Source: Pseudomonadota bacterium (GTDB taxonomy: Bacteria > Desulfobacterota > Desulfobulbia > Desulfobulbales > JAHJIY01). From it: a stretch of DNA of 36,300 bases. The stretch's first letter is position 1. Each line of letters starts with the position of its first letter. The DNA is taken from NCBI GenBank assembly GCA_018823175.1, contig JAHJIY010000061.1:1-36300 (forward strand), given 5' to 3'. The position numbers and the translations under genes are program-made. Shown piece by piece: positions 8,074 through 17,053 of this stretch. Under the pieces are notes generated by a model. That model had not been told where the DNA came from. It made no database searches and saw only the letters and a program-made list of their open reading frames with translations.

Positions 8074-8844
8074 CTACCTGCCCTTCTTTTTAGGATTTTG
8101 CTTCTTGCCGGAAGGAAGGTTCAGGGCGGTCATATTTTCCAGGGCGGTGGCAGCGGCCTTTTGCTCGGCTTCCTTTTTACTGCCGGCCATCCCATACCCC
8201 AGAATCTTGCCCTGGAAACAAACCGCTACCGTAAACTGTTTTTGGTGATCCGGTCCATCTTCCTTTTCAAGAACATAAACCGGGGCCTCGCTATATTTTT
8301 CCTGGGTCAACTCCTGCAACCTGCTTTTGGCGTCGGAATAAAGGAGTTTCTTCTTCTGAATAGCTATCCACGGCACAAAATGTTTTGCCACAAACCCGGC
8401 CGCGGCATCATAACCTCCATCCCGGAAAATAGCGCCAACCACCGCCTCATAAGCGCTGGACAAGATTGAAGGTTTAGACCGCCCGTTTGAGGCATCCTCA
8501 CCCCTGCCTAAAGACAGATACCTGCCAAGCTCTATCTCTTCGGCCATAACCGTCAAATGATTTTCATTAACCATCGCGGCCCGCAGTTGGGTAAGTTCAC
8601 CCTCATTCATCCCCGGAAATCGGCTGAACAAATCAAAACCAACGGTCAAATCCAGGACCGCATCTCCCAGAAATTCCAATGTTTCATTATCCTTGTTTAA
8701 CTTGTCCCCCTGTTCAAAGGCAAACGAACTATGGATAAGTGCTTCCTGAAGGCAGGCTGGATTATTAAATTGATAGCCCAGACTCTGCTGGAGCTCGACA
8801 AGTAATTTGTTGTTTTTCCGCAAAAGTGTTTCAAACGATTCCAT
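8074..8844 (-). CDS. rnc: Ribonuclease III
   Basis: RNase III cleaves double-stranded RNA in rRNA and mRNA processing. The catalytic domain carries the signature NETLEFLGDAVLD with its metal-binding acidic residues, and a second conserved acidic site (SSAYEAVVGAIF). A C-terminal double-stranded RNA-binding domain (SRLQELTQEK ... GSKKEAEQKAAATAL) is followed by a basic tail (KKQNPKKKGR). I place the start at the ATG at 8844 (256 residues) because AAGGAA lies at normal spacing before it and the product then starts like other RNase III proteins. An in-frame upstream ATG at 8895 lacks such a site. It is co-transcribed with the radical SAM gene that starts directly at its stop. Confidence 0.95.
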   Translation of the reverse strand: MESFETLLRKNNKLLVELQQSLGYQFNNPACLQEALIHSSFAFEQGDKLNKDNETLEFLGDAVLDLTVGFDLFSRFPGMNEGELTQLRAAMVNENHLTVMAEEIELGRYLSLGRGEDASNGRSKPSILSSAYEAVVGAIFRDGGYDAAAGFVAKHFVPWIAIQKKKLLYSDAKSRLQELTQEKYSEAPVYVLEKEDGPDHQKQFTVAVCFQGKILGYGMAGSKKEAEQKAAATALENMTALNLPSGKKQNPKKKGR

Positions 8845-8954
8845 CAAATTCCTTTTTCCTGTAAGTTCCGGCATTCTACCACGTACAGTGCGCATAATTT
8901 TTATATCTCGCGGGACACAACATTATCAGGTTTTCTTACGGCATAATATTTAAC

Positions 8955-8983
8955 TTGTCAAAAGTTACAACTACGTTTAAGAT
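8955..8983 (+). promoter_or_regulatory. tRNA-Cys promoter
   Basis: TTGTCA (8955-8960), a 17-bp spacer and TAAGAT (8978-8983) lie 16 bp ahead of the tRNA. The -35 matches consensus at five of six positions. Confidence 0.6.
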
Positions 8984-8999
8984 TGCACCGAATTTTAAA

Positions 9000-9075
<76 letters not shown>

Positions 9076-9085
9076 CCGCAAGTTC

Positions 9086-9119
9086 AAGGCCGGTTTTTTA
9101 AAAAAAACCGGCCTTTTTT
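9086..9119 (+). terminator. Intrinsic terminator of tRNA-Cys
   Basis: The inverted repeat AAGGCCGGTTTTTT/AAAAAACCGGCCTT is followed by a run of T, a strong Rho-independent terminator 11 bp after the encoded CCA. Confidence 0.9.
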
Positions 9120-9180
9120 CTGTTTACCCTCTCCCTTCCTTTCCTGAACCAACAAAGACCTTCAGAAACAAAAACATTGA

Positions 9181-10773
9181 TCAGAAACCCATCTCCTCCA
9201 GCATGGCATTAACCTCATCCTGGTCAAGCATGCCGCTCTCCTCTTCCTCCGGCTTGGCAAATTTACTGACGTACAGATCAACATCTTCTTGGGCCATCCT
9301 CTTCCCCTCTTCAGCGGTAATCGAAGAGTTCTTTTCCTTGACCTTCAACTGTGAGCCAAAAGAGACCACAATGGCCAGCAACTGGACTTGAAAATCATTG
9401 AGAAGTTTGATGATTTTCATGATCTGCTGCCCTGAAAGGTCCTGGAAACTCAAAACCTCCGTAATCTTTGAGGTATCGACACTGATACCGCTGGCCATAT
9501 TAAACGCATCCTCAATCCGCTGAAAGATATCAGCCTGATCCTCCAAAGTCATCATGCTCATCCGGTTAGATCCGGGGCTAACGGCCTGACACAGGGCAGC
9601 CTTTTCAGCCAGCCCGTCCAGCAACTCAAGACTCTCACCAGCCAGACCGACGAGTTCGTTCATCGGAGAAGTTCCCTCAGCCGAAACCGAAACCGCACCC
9701 CCTGCACCATCCTGCTGTTCATCCACAGACGCTTTCTCAATTTCCGGCAGCTCAAGGGGCAAACTCTGGTCGATGAAAATTGAACTCTGATTTGCATCCA
9801 TATTCTTGAATAAATTCTTAATGGCTTTATCCGAACAAGTATCTTTAAGTATGCCCAGAATTTCCGACATCGAAATCTGAATAAAATTATCGGCATCCGG
9901 CTCAATTTTTTCGGCAATCAGGCTTATTTTTTCGATGAACAAATCGTGTTCGAAGATTTCAGCCGCATGTTCACGAGCACTTGAGATATGTGTCTTGACC
10001 GCTTCATTGGTACAAAACTCATAAAGGGTTTGGAATATCGTATCAAGAGAAAAAAGATAACGTTTTCCCTTGCCACTTCCGCCGCCGCTTAGTTCCTGGA
10101 GCCCGTTCTCGGCAGCGCCGGATTCGATCTTGCCCATCCCCTTTTCCTGCAGCTCAAGAATCAGCTCCTTGATCCTTGCCACCCGATCTCTTGCCCCTCT
10201 AACATCATCGATCAGAGGATTGACGGCCTTTGCCCCTTCCTGCTCAATGGAATTTTTCGTTTTAAAAGCCTGGTGATCTTTCAGGATCGCCAACACTTCT
10301 TTAACATCGCCGGTTTGCCCCTGGACCTTTTCCACCTGGTCCATAATCTCCATGGTGGCCTGTTCCGTCATATCAACAATCTTCTTTAACTGACTCTTGG
10401 CATCTTCTATCTTCTCACCAGCTTCATCGAGTTCAGCCCTTTTCCCCCGCCGATCTTCCGCGGGGATATCCAGCATGGTCGAGGTCAAACTCTTGGCGAG
10501 CACTCCAATTTCATGATATATCTCGGTCGAAACCCTCTTGTAATAATCATCTCCTTTCATATCCGTACCGCCTGGAGATCCACCTTGCGCAGCATCGCCC
10601 ACCACACTCTCAACCTGGCCCTGCTCAGCATCGACAATCTGTTCAATCACCATGGTAGCAGTGCTTTCCGGGCTGGAGCACACCGTAATCTCATAGACTG
10701 CGTCAGTGGTCGGAATCCTGAAACAACCACTGCTGAGTTCCAGACGGATAACAGGTTTACTCTTCTCTGACAT
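9181..10773 (-). CDS. cheZ: CheZ-type CheY-P phosphatase with large insertion
   Basis: CheZ dephosphorylates CheY-P. This 530-residue protein keeps both diagnostic ends. The active-site helix contains FQDLSGQ at about residues 443-449, with Asp445 and Gln449 matching E. coli Asp143 and Gln147. The last residues, LDQDEVNAMLEEMGF, match the CheY-binding C-terminal peptide of E. coli CheZ (QDQVDDLLDSLGF). The first long helix (AGEKIEDAKSQLKKIVDMTE, residues ~118-137) also matches CheZ. Between the two hairpin helices sits an extra ~260 residues, and the N-terminus has ~75 extra. E. coli CheZ is 214 residues. The start at 10773 is set by GGAG eight bases upstream. The PilZ gene precedes it in the same orientation, suggesting c-di-GMP and chemotaxis are linked. 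Confidence 0.88.
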   Translation of the reverse strand: MSEKSKPVIRLELSSGCFRIPTTDAVYEITVCSSPESTATMVIEQIVDAEQGQVESVVGDAAQGGSPGGTDMKGDDYYKRVSTEIYHEIGVLAKSLTSTMLDIPAEDRRGKRAELDEAGEKIEDAKSQLKKIVDMTEQATMEIMDQVEKVQGQTGDVKEVLAILKDHQAFKTKNSIEQEGAKAVNPLIDDVRGARDRVARIKELILELQEKGMGKIESGAAENGLQELSGGGSGKGKRYLFSLDTIFQTLYEFCTNEAVKTHISSAREHAAEIFEHDLFIEKISLIAEKIEPDADNFIQISMSEILGILKDTCSDKAIKNLFKNMDANQSSIFIDQSLPLELPEIEKASVDEQQDGAGGAVSVSAEGTSPMNELVGLAGESLELLDGLAEKAALCQAVSPGSNRMSMMTLEDQADIFQRIEDAFNMASGISVDTSKITEVLSFQDLSGQQIMKIIKLLNDFQVQLLAIVVSFGSQLKVKEKNSSITAEEGKRMAQEDVDLYVSKFAKPEEEESGMLDQDEVNAMLEEMGF

Positions 10774-10820
10774 ACTTTCAGCTCCGCTAATTTTTGGTCT
10801 CAATCCAAGGGAAACCTTTA

Positions 10821-11201
10821 TTACTGGATCCTTCCGAAAAAACAGACCCCTATTTCATATTTGTCGGCAACCGTCGGACTGGGAGCCCCCCACATAACTC
10901 TAGCTAACACCTTCAACACACCTCGATCCGAATCTTCCTTGGTATGGATCCATTCATTTCCTTCAACTTTCCAGCCTGTAAACTCAAGCACTATTGAAAG
11001 TTGAACATTTTTTTCAATCGTCTCCGACGTCAGGAACCGCAGACCGCCACCGCCAACATCAATAACCATCCCTTGCAGCTCAGGCTCTGCAACCGGTAGC
11101 TCGCTATTAACCAGCACGGCATACTGCATGACAAACTCCTTCTCCAGCCGTGCGTACTTTCTTTTCTCTTCCAGCCCGCTACTTCCATTCCTGGAAACCA
11201 T
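10821..11201 (-). CDS. PilZ-domain protein
   Basis: This 126-residue single-domain protein has the c-di-GMP-binding RxxxR motif (RKYAR, residues 14-18). The second motif is degenerate: DVGGGG at residues 48-53 replaces the usual D/NxSxxG serine with Gly, so affinity is uncertain. A C-terminal strand (YEIGVCFFGRI) completes the barrel. The start at 11201 is chosen because GGGGAGAGGTG sits at good spacing; an upstream in-frame ATG at 11225 lacks one. It lies 47 bp before cheZ in the same orientation, so the pair probably forms an operon coupling c-di-GMP to flagellar or chemotaxis output. Confidence 0.85.
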   Translation of the reverse strand: MVSRNGSSGLEEKRKYARLEKEFVMQYAVLVNSELPVAEPELQGMVIDVGGGGLRFLTSETIEKNVQLSIVLEFTGWKVEGNEWIHTKEDSDRGVLKVLARVMWGAPSPTVADKYEIGVCFFGRIQ

Positions 11202-11712
11202 AGACACCTCTCCCCAGACCTGCATTTAACACAAACTGGTTAATTCCATAGATGCTTCCGCCAAATACCTTCACAAAAAGACAAGTTCTATTCATCAAAT
11301 TATACACACAAATAGAGCGTTACATGCAAACAATAAAACAAATCACAAATCATTTTTTTGGATTAATTTCACCGGCATGCATAAATATCAACCTCAATTG
11401 ACCGCAACATTTATACTCATTACCCATAAAGCTATAGTCCAAAATAAACCTTTTGAAACAAACGCCTTTTAGATATTAAAAAAAACAAAGTGAATTTATA
11501 AAATAATTATGAGACAATAAGTTCAACAGGTTGTCAGGATGACAGCTTTTTTCTCCGGCCTCGAAAAAAAGATGATGGGCCGGAAAGAAACTTTTCAGTT
11601 GCCTAAAGACTCGATCTTAATAGATCAAAACTGCTACAGAGGACCAAACCATATTAATTGGCGCTTATCGATAGAGTACTATCTTTTTAAATCCAAAAGA
11701 GGACGCAGGCCG
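11202..11712. other. Divergent intergenic region between PilZ and hybrid kinase genes
   Basis: This AT-rich stretch must hold promoters for both directions. I find no convincing sigma70, sigma54 or sigma28 promoter pair and no strong inverted repeat. The kinase reading frame is open back to an ATG at 11539, but that ATG has no ribosome binding site and the encoded 58 residues show no recognisable domain. Confidence 0.4.
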
Positions 11713-14124
11713 GTGAAAAACTCATTAAGAGATTTTTCCATAAAACAGAAGATTACCATGCTGATCCTGTTAGCCAGCAGCGTAACCTTACTGCTGGCCG
11801 GGATCTCATTTACGATGTTTGACCGAATTATTCTGCGCCAGGACATGATCAGAAATCTGACAACCCTATCAAAAATCATCGGAAGCAATAATAGCACAGC
11901 CCTTCTTTTCCAGGACCAAATCGCCGCCGGGAAAATACTGAACGCCCTGAAAGCCGATCCCCACATAATTTCCGGCTGCATATACACCAACAAAGGGAAC
12001 ATCTTCGCCGGATATCAGGGAAGAGAATCTCTCTGTCCGGAATCCATCGATCCAGCAATGGTAAATGAAACACCTCAGTTTGGTGAAGACAACCTTCTGG
12101 TCACCAATAAAATTTCACTAGACGGAGGTGTGATTGGTTTTGTCTATTTATACTCCGACCTCTCAACTCAAAAAATCAGACAAATCAGATTTTTCAATAT
12201 TGCATTAACCGTTGCTCTTATTTCCCTGCTTCTGGTTCTTCTAGTGTCATCAAGACTTCATCGACTAATTTCCGCTCCTTTCCAAAGCCTGGTCGAAACC
12301 ATGAAAAATGTTACCGAAAACAAACAATTTTCGACCCGGGCCAAGAAACAAAGCAATGATGAACTTGGAATAGTTGTCGATGGCTTCAATGAAATGCTTG
12401 CCATGATCCAGGACCGGGAGGCCAAACTGGCATTACACCGCAACAACCTTGGAAAAATGATCACCGAAAGAACCGTTGACATGCGCCGGGCCAAAGAGGC
12501 GGCGGAAAAAGCAAGTCGAGTAAAAAGTGAATTTCTGGCCAACATGAGTCATGAGATAAGGACCCCGATGAACGCTATTCTGGGCATGACCGACCTCGCT
12601 CTGAAAAAAAATCCTCCCGACATTTTGCGCAACTATCTGGAAATAATCAAGACCTCGACCCGGACATTATTAGGGACGATCAACGATATTCTGGATTTTT
12701 CAAAAATAGAAGCCGGCCGGCTGGAGTTGGAGGTAATCGATTTCAATCTGGCAGAGACCATGCGCTGCTTATCCGATATGTTCAATGACCGGGCGTCAGC
12801 CAAAGGGATAGAACTTGTCATCAAAATCGACGATGATCTTCCCGCCAACTTGCAGGGAGACCCCATGCGCCTGCAACAGATACTGATCAACCTGGTCGGC
12901 AACGCCATAAAATTCACCGATAAGGGCGAAATCATCGTATCAGCAAGTTGCATCGATCGATTTCCAACTTCTTTGAAATTACTATTTACAGTCATAGATA
13001 GCGGCCCAGGCATTTCCCCTGACGAAAAAGAACATTTGTTTACCGCTTTCACCCAGGCGAACGGCTCCACAACCAGAAAGTACGGAGGAACAGGTCTGGG
13101 CCTTTCCATCTGCAAACAGTTGGTTGAATTATTAGACGGTCAAATATGGATCAACAGCGAGATATCCAAGGGAAGCACTTTCAGCTTCACAGCCTATTTC
13201 GGGATCATGAATCAAACAACGACAAATGGAGTGCTTACCACCCCCTATGACATCTCAGGCCCCGGAACTCCTGTCGCAGAAGAAAATAAAACCCTCATTC
13301 TCCAGTACGAAGTCAACTACATAGAAAACCTTAAAGGGATAAACATCCTCCTGGCCGAAGACAACATTATAAACCAACAAGTGGTAACCGAACTAATGGT
13401 AGGCGCCGGAGTCATAATTGACACGGTTAACAACGGCAGAGATGCGGTAAACGCAGTCAGAGAAAAAACATATGATGTAATTTTAATGGATGTCCAGATG
13501 CCGGAATTAGACGGCTACGAGGCTACAGCACATATCCGCCAATTACCCAAGTCGCGAGATATTCCAATCATTGCCCTGACCGCCCACGCCATGAAAGGAG
13601 ATCGCGAGCAATGCCTAGCTGCCGGCATGTCCGATTATGTAAGTAAACCGATCGACGCCGAAATACTCTTTAAAACCATAATCAAATGGCTGCCCCGCTC
13701 GACTAGTGAAGAAACCGAATTATCATCTTTCGACTCACGGCAACGCCGGGAAAACAAAAATATTTCGGTCTTCCCGGCCAGTCTACCGGCGCTTAACCTA
13801 CAAGAAGGTCTGAAAAGACTGGCCGGCAACAAAAAAGTTTACCTGAAACTGCTGCGGGCCTTTGCCACTGAATATCACGACATTTCGGAAAAAATAAAAA
13901 TCGCTCTGGAAAAAGGCGAACTTGAAAAAACACAGCAACTGACCCACTCGTTAAAAGGTGTTGCCGGTAATCTGGCAGCCAAGGATATCCATCAAACGGC
14001 CAAGGACATCGAAAAAGCCCTGAGAGATGGCGCAAGTCATGAAGAATTTTTACCCCTTATCGAAAAACTGGCGGGAAATATCCGTGAAACCATCAACTCC
14101 ATAAATTTAATGAATGATCTGTAA
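11713..14124 (+). CDS. Hybrid sensor histidine kinase with REC and Hpt domains
   Basis: This membrane-bound BarA/ArcB-like phosphorelay kinase is 803 residues from the GTG at 11713. Membrane segments at ~14-34 and ~161-180 bracket a periplasmic region resembling CHASE8, followed by HAMP. The HisKA box FLANMSHEIRTPMNAILG carries the phospho-His at ~280. The ATPase N box (QILINLVGNAIKFT) and the G boxes (DSGPGIS, GGTGLGLSI) are intact. A receiver domain follows (LLAEDN, phospho-Asp593 in ILMDVQMPELDG, Lys in YVSKPID). A C-terminal Hpt domain (LTHSLKGVAGN, His745) completes the relay, so an external response regulator is the expected target. The GTG is preferred because family members begin at this point (SLRDFSIKQKIT); an ATG at 11539 would add 58 residues. 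Confidence 0.88.
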   Translation: MKNSLRDFSIKQKITMLILLASSVTLLLAGISFTMFDRIILRQDMIRNLTTLSKIIGSNNSTALLFQDQIAAGKILNALKADPHIISGCIYTNKGNIFAGYQGRESLCPESIDPAMVNETPQFGEDNLLVTNKISLDGGVIGFVYLYSDLSTQKIRQIRFFNIALTVALISLLLVLLVSSRLHRLISAPFQSLVETMKNVTENKQFSTRAKKQSNDELGIVVDGFNEMLAMIQDREAKLALHRNNLGKMITERTVDMRRAKEAAEKASRVKSEFLANMSHEIRTPMNAILGMTDLALKKNPPDILRNYLEIIKTSTRTLLGTINDILDFSKIEAGRLELEVIDFNLAETMRCLSDMFNDRASAKGIELVIKIDDDLPANLQGDPMRLQQILINLVGNAIKFTDKGEIIVSASCIDRFPTSLKLLFTVIDSGPGISPDEKEHLFTAFTQANGSTTRKYGGTGLGLSICKQLVELLDGQIWINSEISKGSTFSFTAYFGIMNQTTTNGVLTTPYDISGPGTPVAEENKTLILQYEVNYIENLKGINILLAEDNIINQQVVTELMVGAGVIIDTVNNGRDAVNAVREKTYDVILMDVQMPELDGYEATAHIRQLPKSRDIPIIALTAHAMKGDREQCLAAGMSDYVSKPIDAEILFKTIIKWLPRSTSEETELSSFDSRQRRENKNISVFPASLPALNLQEGLKRLAGNKKVYLKLLRAFATEYHDISEKIKIALEKGELEKTQQLTHSLKGVAGNLAAKDIHQTAKDIEKALRDGASHEEFLPLIEKLAGNIRETINSINLMNDL

Positions 14125-14153
14125 CCCCTGACTTTCCACCAACGCCTTAAAGC

Positions 14154-14714
14154 CTATTTCAGAGACGGCAACAAAGCCTTGAATTCGGGGGTTCCTGCCT
14201 TTCCGAGCAAGTCATAAATTATCATCTCGGTACTGGCGACAACCCCTCCAATCTCCCTGATCCTGGCCAGACCGTTCAGATAATTTTCAGCAGTCCGAGA
14301 AGATACCGCATCCGCCGCCACCCAAACACGATATCCGGCCAGAATACTGCCGACCACCGTCTGATAAACACAGATGTGCGTTTCCACCCCGCAGACGATC
14401 AAAGTATTTATGGTTCGGGGAAGTTTTTTAATCTCCGCCCGAATCTCTCCGTTGGCCAGACAATCAAATTCCATCTTGTCAAGCGGCGTCAGCTTATTAA
14501 GTTCCTGGGTGATTTCAGGCAATAGCTGACCAATCCTCTCCACATACTGAGTAGTAGCCAGAACGGGGATTTTGAGAACATTGGCGGTTTTCAGCAACAA
14601 AACAGCATTTTTCACCAAAGCATCACCCCGGTCAATCACCCGCATCAATCGATCCTGAATATCCACAACTAAAATGGCACAGCCGACGGGGTCAAGCTTA
14701 TACAAATCCTTCAT
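14154..14714 (-). CDS. Isochorismatase-family cysteine hydrolase
   Basis: This 186-residue cytoplasmic hydrolase resembles the YcaC-like branch of the isochorismatase family. The catalytic triad is visible: Asp18 in ILVVDIQDRL, Lys80 in TPLDKMEF and the nucleophile Cys115 in CGVETHICVYQT. GYRVWVAADAVSSRT is also typical. A ribosome binding site (TGAGGAA) lies at normal spacing from the ATG. The gene stands alone between the hybrid kinase and asnS. The substrate cannot be told from sequence; amide and isochorismate hydrolases share this fold. Confidence 0.85.
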   Translation of the reverse strand: MKDLYKLDPVGCAILVVDIQDRLMRVIDRGDALVKNAVLLLKTANVLKIPVLATTQYVERIGQLLPEITQELNKLTPLDKMEFDCLANGEIRAEIKKLPRTINTLIVCGVETHICVYQTVVGSILAGYRVWVAADAVSSRTAENYLNGLARIREIGGVVASTEMIIYDLLGKAGTPEFKALLPSLK

Positions 14715-14983
14715 ATTTTTTCCTCAGGTACAATTTGAAAAACAAATTAGCAAGATATGATTGTTTCGTAAAAAATATAAATAGTTTAACTTGGTCAACA
14801 TCAAATCAACAAGTCAGATAATAATTTTCATCCGGCACGGCGTTTTTTGTGCCATCGAAGCAAGGAATAAAACCGGCAAAACTCCGATTACCAATGAATC
14901 AAAACAGCCAAGCACCAATCTTCCGAAGTACGTGAAGCAGACTATAACCCTAACCCAAAATCACACCTCCCACGATTACCAAT

Positions 14984-16363
14984 ATGAATATCGCAAAAAT
15001 TCTGCAGTCACAACCTGACAACGGGTTAATTACAATCAAGGGCTGGGTGAAAACCCGCCGCGATTCTAAGAAAATATCATTTATTGAAGTAAATGACGGT
15101 TCCTGCCTGGCCAACCTGCAAGTTATCGCAGAGGATATTTTACCAAACTACGAGGAACAGATACAGCACCTTTCCGCCGGTTGTTCGATCAAAGTAACCG
15201 GCCACCTGACCTCCTCTCCGGCAAAAGGTCAGAACGTGGAACTACACGCCACCGCAATAAAAATTTACGGCTGGGCACCACCGGAAGATTACCCTTTACA
15301 AAAGAAGCGACACTCCTTCGAATTTTTAAGAACAATCCCTCACTTGCGACCGCGCACCAACAGCCTGGGAGCGATGACCAGAATCCGCAGCAAGCTCTCC
15401 TTTGCGGTCCACCATTTTTTTAACCAACATGATTTTGTCCAGGTCCATACCCCGATCATCACCACCAGTGATTGCGAGGGAGCAGGCGAAATGTTTACGG
15501 TTACCGCCCTTGATCTAACCAAACCGGAGACGATCAAAGAAGGATTGTTCCACCATGATTTTTTCGGCCGCCAGGCCGGATTGACCGTTAGCGGGCAACT
15601 AGAAGCGGAGGCCTACGCCTTGGCCCTGGGCAAGGTATATACCTTCGGTCCCACCTTCCGGGCAGAAAATTCCAATACCAGTCGTCATCTGGCCGAATTC
15701 TGGATGATTGAGCCGGAAATGGCCTTCTGTGATCTAACACAGAATATCACGATGGCGGAACAACTCTTAAAGAGCCTGATCAGCTATGTCATTACAAACT
15801 GTGCCAAGGACCTGGAGTTATTTAACCGCTTCATCGAAAAAGGGCTGTCCGACAAATTAGAAAACATCATCAAAAATGATTTCGACCGGATTACCTACAG
15901 TGAGGCAATTACCGAGCTCACAAAGTCAGGTCGTCCTTTCAACTTTCCGGTTGAGTGGGGTGCAGACCTGCAATCAGAACATGAACGCTTTCTGACCGAA
16001 GAAGTTTTTAATGGACCGCTGGTGGTTACCGATTACCCGAAAACAATCAAACCTTTTTATATGCGGCAAAATGACGACCACAAAACAGTGGCCGCCATGG
16101 ACATTCTGTTTCCCGGCATTGGAGAGATAGTGGGAGGCAGTCAGCGGGAGGAACGCTACGAACAATTAGCAGTCAGAATGGATGAGATGAAGATCAACCG
16201 CGAAGATTACAAATGGTATCTGGATCTACGACGTTACGGAAGTGCACCACATGCCGGCTTCGGACTGGGTTTTGAACGGTTGGTTCAATTTGTTACCGGC
16301 ATATCCAATATCAGGGACGTAATTCCTTTCCCGCGCACCCCGAGATCGGCAGCCGGAGATTAA
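14984..16363 (+). CDS. asnS: Asparaginyl-tRNA synthetase
   Basis: AsnRS charges tRNA-Asn with asparagine in the cytoplasm. The 459-residue protein has an N-terminal OB-fold anticodon-binding domain (ITIKGWVKTRRDSKKISFIEVNDGS begins at ~16) and a class II catalytic core. Motif 2 reads FRAENSNTSRHLAEFWMIEPE near 226-246. Motif 3 reads GFGLGFERLVQFVTG near 425, ending in the family-typical NIRDVIPFPRTP. SDCEGAGEMF is characteristic of AsnRS rather than AspRS. Length matches bacterial AsnRS. No Shine-Dalgarno precedes the ATG. The ~265 bp upstream hold a short GGCAC/GTGCC hairpin near 14836-14855 but no recognisable leader. Confidence 0.95.
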   Translation: MNIAKILQSQPDNGLITIKGWVKTRRDSKKISFIEVNDGSCLANLQVIAEDILPNYEEQIQHLSAGCSIKVTGHLTSSPAKGQNVELHATAIKIYGWAPPEDYPLQKKRHSFEFLRTIPHLRPRTNSLGAMTRIRSKLSFAVHHFFNQHDFVQVHTPIITTSDCEGAGEMFTVTALDLTKPETIKEGLFHHDFFGRQAGLTVSGQLEAEAYALALGKVYTFGPTFRAENSNTSRHLAEFWMIEPEMAFCDLTQNITMAEQLLKSLISYVITNCAKDLELFNRFIEKGLSDKLENIIKNDFDRITYSEAITELTKSGRPFNFPVEWGADLQSEHERFLTEEVFNGPLVVTDYPKTIKPFYMRQNDDHKTVAAMDILFPGIGEIVGGSQREERYEQLAVRMDEMKINREDYKWYLDLRRYGSAPHAGFGLGFERLVQFVTGISNIRDVIPFPRTPRSAAGD

Positions 16364-16404
16364 GGATCTGACTGATTTTTTCTTTCAAGGATTTGTTGCC
16401 GGAT

Positions 16405-16881
16405 TTATGGCATCAGATAGAAGCCAAGCGCCTTATCATTCTTGGCCGACTCCATAAACTCACAACCTATATAGTTTCCTTCAATCAGGCGAACGACAAC
16501 TTTTCTACATATTTCCGAATTATTTTTATCGTCAAGGTTAAATTTAACCTCCAGCTCATGCCCAACTTTGATGTTATGAAAACCTGCGACACTCATCCCA
16601 ATCCCGGTAATAGAGACATTGAGTACCCGCATTTTACCCCGAGGATTTCGACTCGGCCAATACACGTAGTCCCCGCCCAACTGGATTTCCTTACGATAAG
16701 CCTTTCTAAACTCAAGCCTGACCGGGAATACCTGCTGGCAGCTACATCGTGCATTAAGGATATGCTTGGTCCCTTTAAACTGCTGAACCTGAATGCTCTT
16801 GACCTTCTCGCAGGCCGGACAGGTGATTACCGCCGTGTTGTCCTGGTTGACGTAAACCTTCTGTTCTTCCATTAACGACAT
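16405..16881 (-). CDS. PilZ-domain protein with N-terminal Cys cluster
   Basis: This 158-residue protein combines a cysteine cluster (CPAC at 21-24, CSC at 46-48), probably binding zinc, with a C-terminal PilZ domain. The c-di-GMP motifs are canonical: RKAYR at 59-63 (RxxxR) and NVSITG at 88-93 (NxSxxG). IGCEFME ends the barrel. A very strong GGAGGGGG precedes two alternative ATGs, 3 and 12 bases away, so the exact start is uncertain. It lies alone between asnS (convergent) and a redox protein gene. Function is unknown beyond likely c-di-GMP binding; the Cys cluster suggests an added nucleic-acid or protein contact, which is inference. Confidence 0.82.
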   Translation of the reverse strand: MSLMEEQKVYVNQDNTAVITCPACEKVKSIQVQQFKGTKHILNARCSCQQVFPVRLEFRKAYRKEIQLGGDYVYWPSRNPRGKMRVLNVSITGIGMSVAGFHNIKVGHELEVKFNLDDKNNSEICRKVVVRLIEGNYIGCEFMESAKNDKALGFYLMP

Positions 16882-17053
16882 CCCCCTCCGGCCAAAAAAT
16901 TTAACAACCGGGATTTTTTTAACATATTTTTATCATTATTATTTAGCCCTGTCTAAAATAACTACAATCGTTAAACAGGTTATTGAATTTAGTTATATTT
17001 CATCACAAAAAGCAACATTTTTTCGATATGTTAGATCATTTACGCACAGCTCA

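Noticed and set aside
11539..11712. N-terminal extension of the hybrid kinase
   Set aside because: The ATG has no ribosome binding site and the 58 residues show no domain; homologous proteins begin near the GTG at 11713.
14791..15018. 75-residue frame upstream of asnS
   Set aside because: It overlaps the asnS start, lacks a ribosome binding site and has no protein character.
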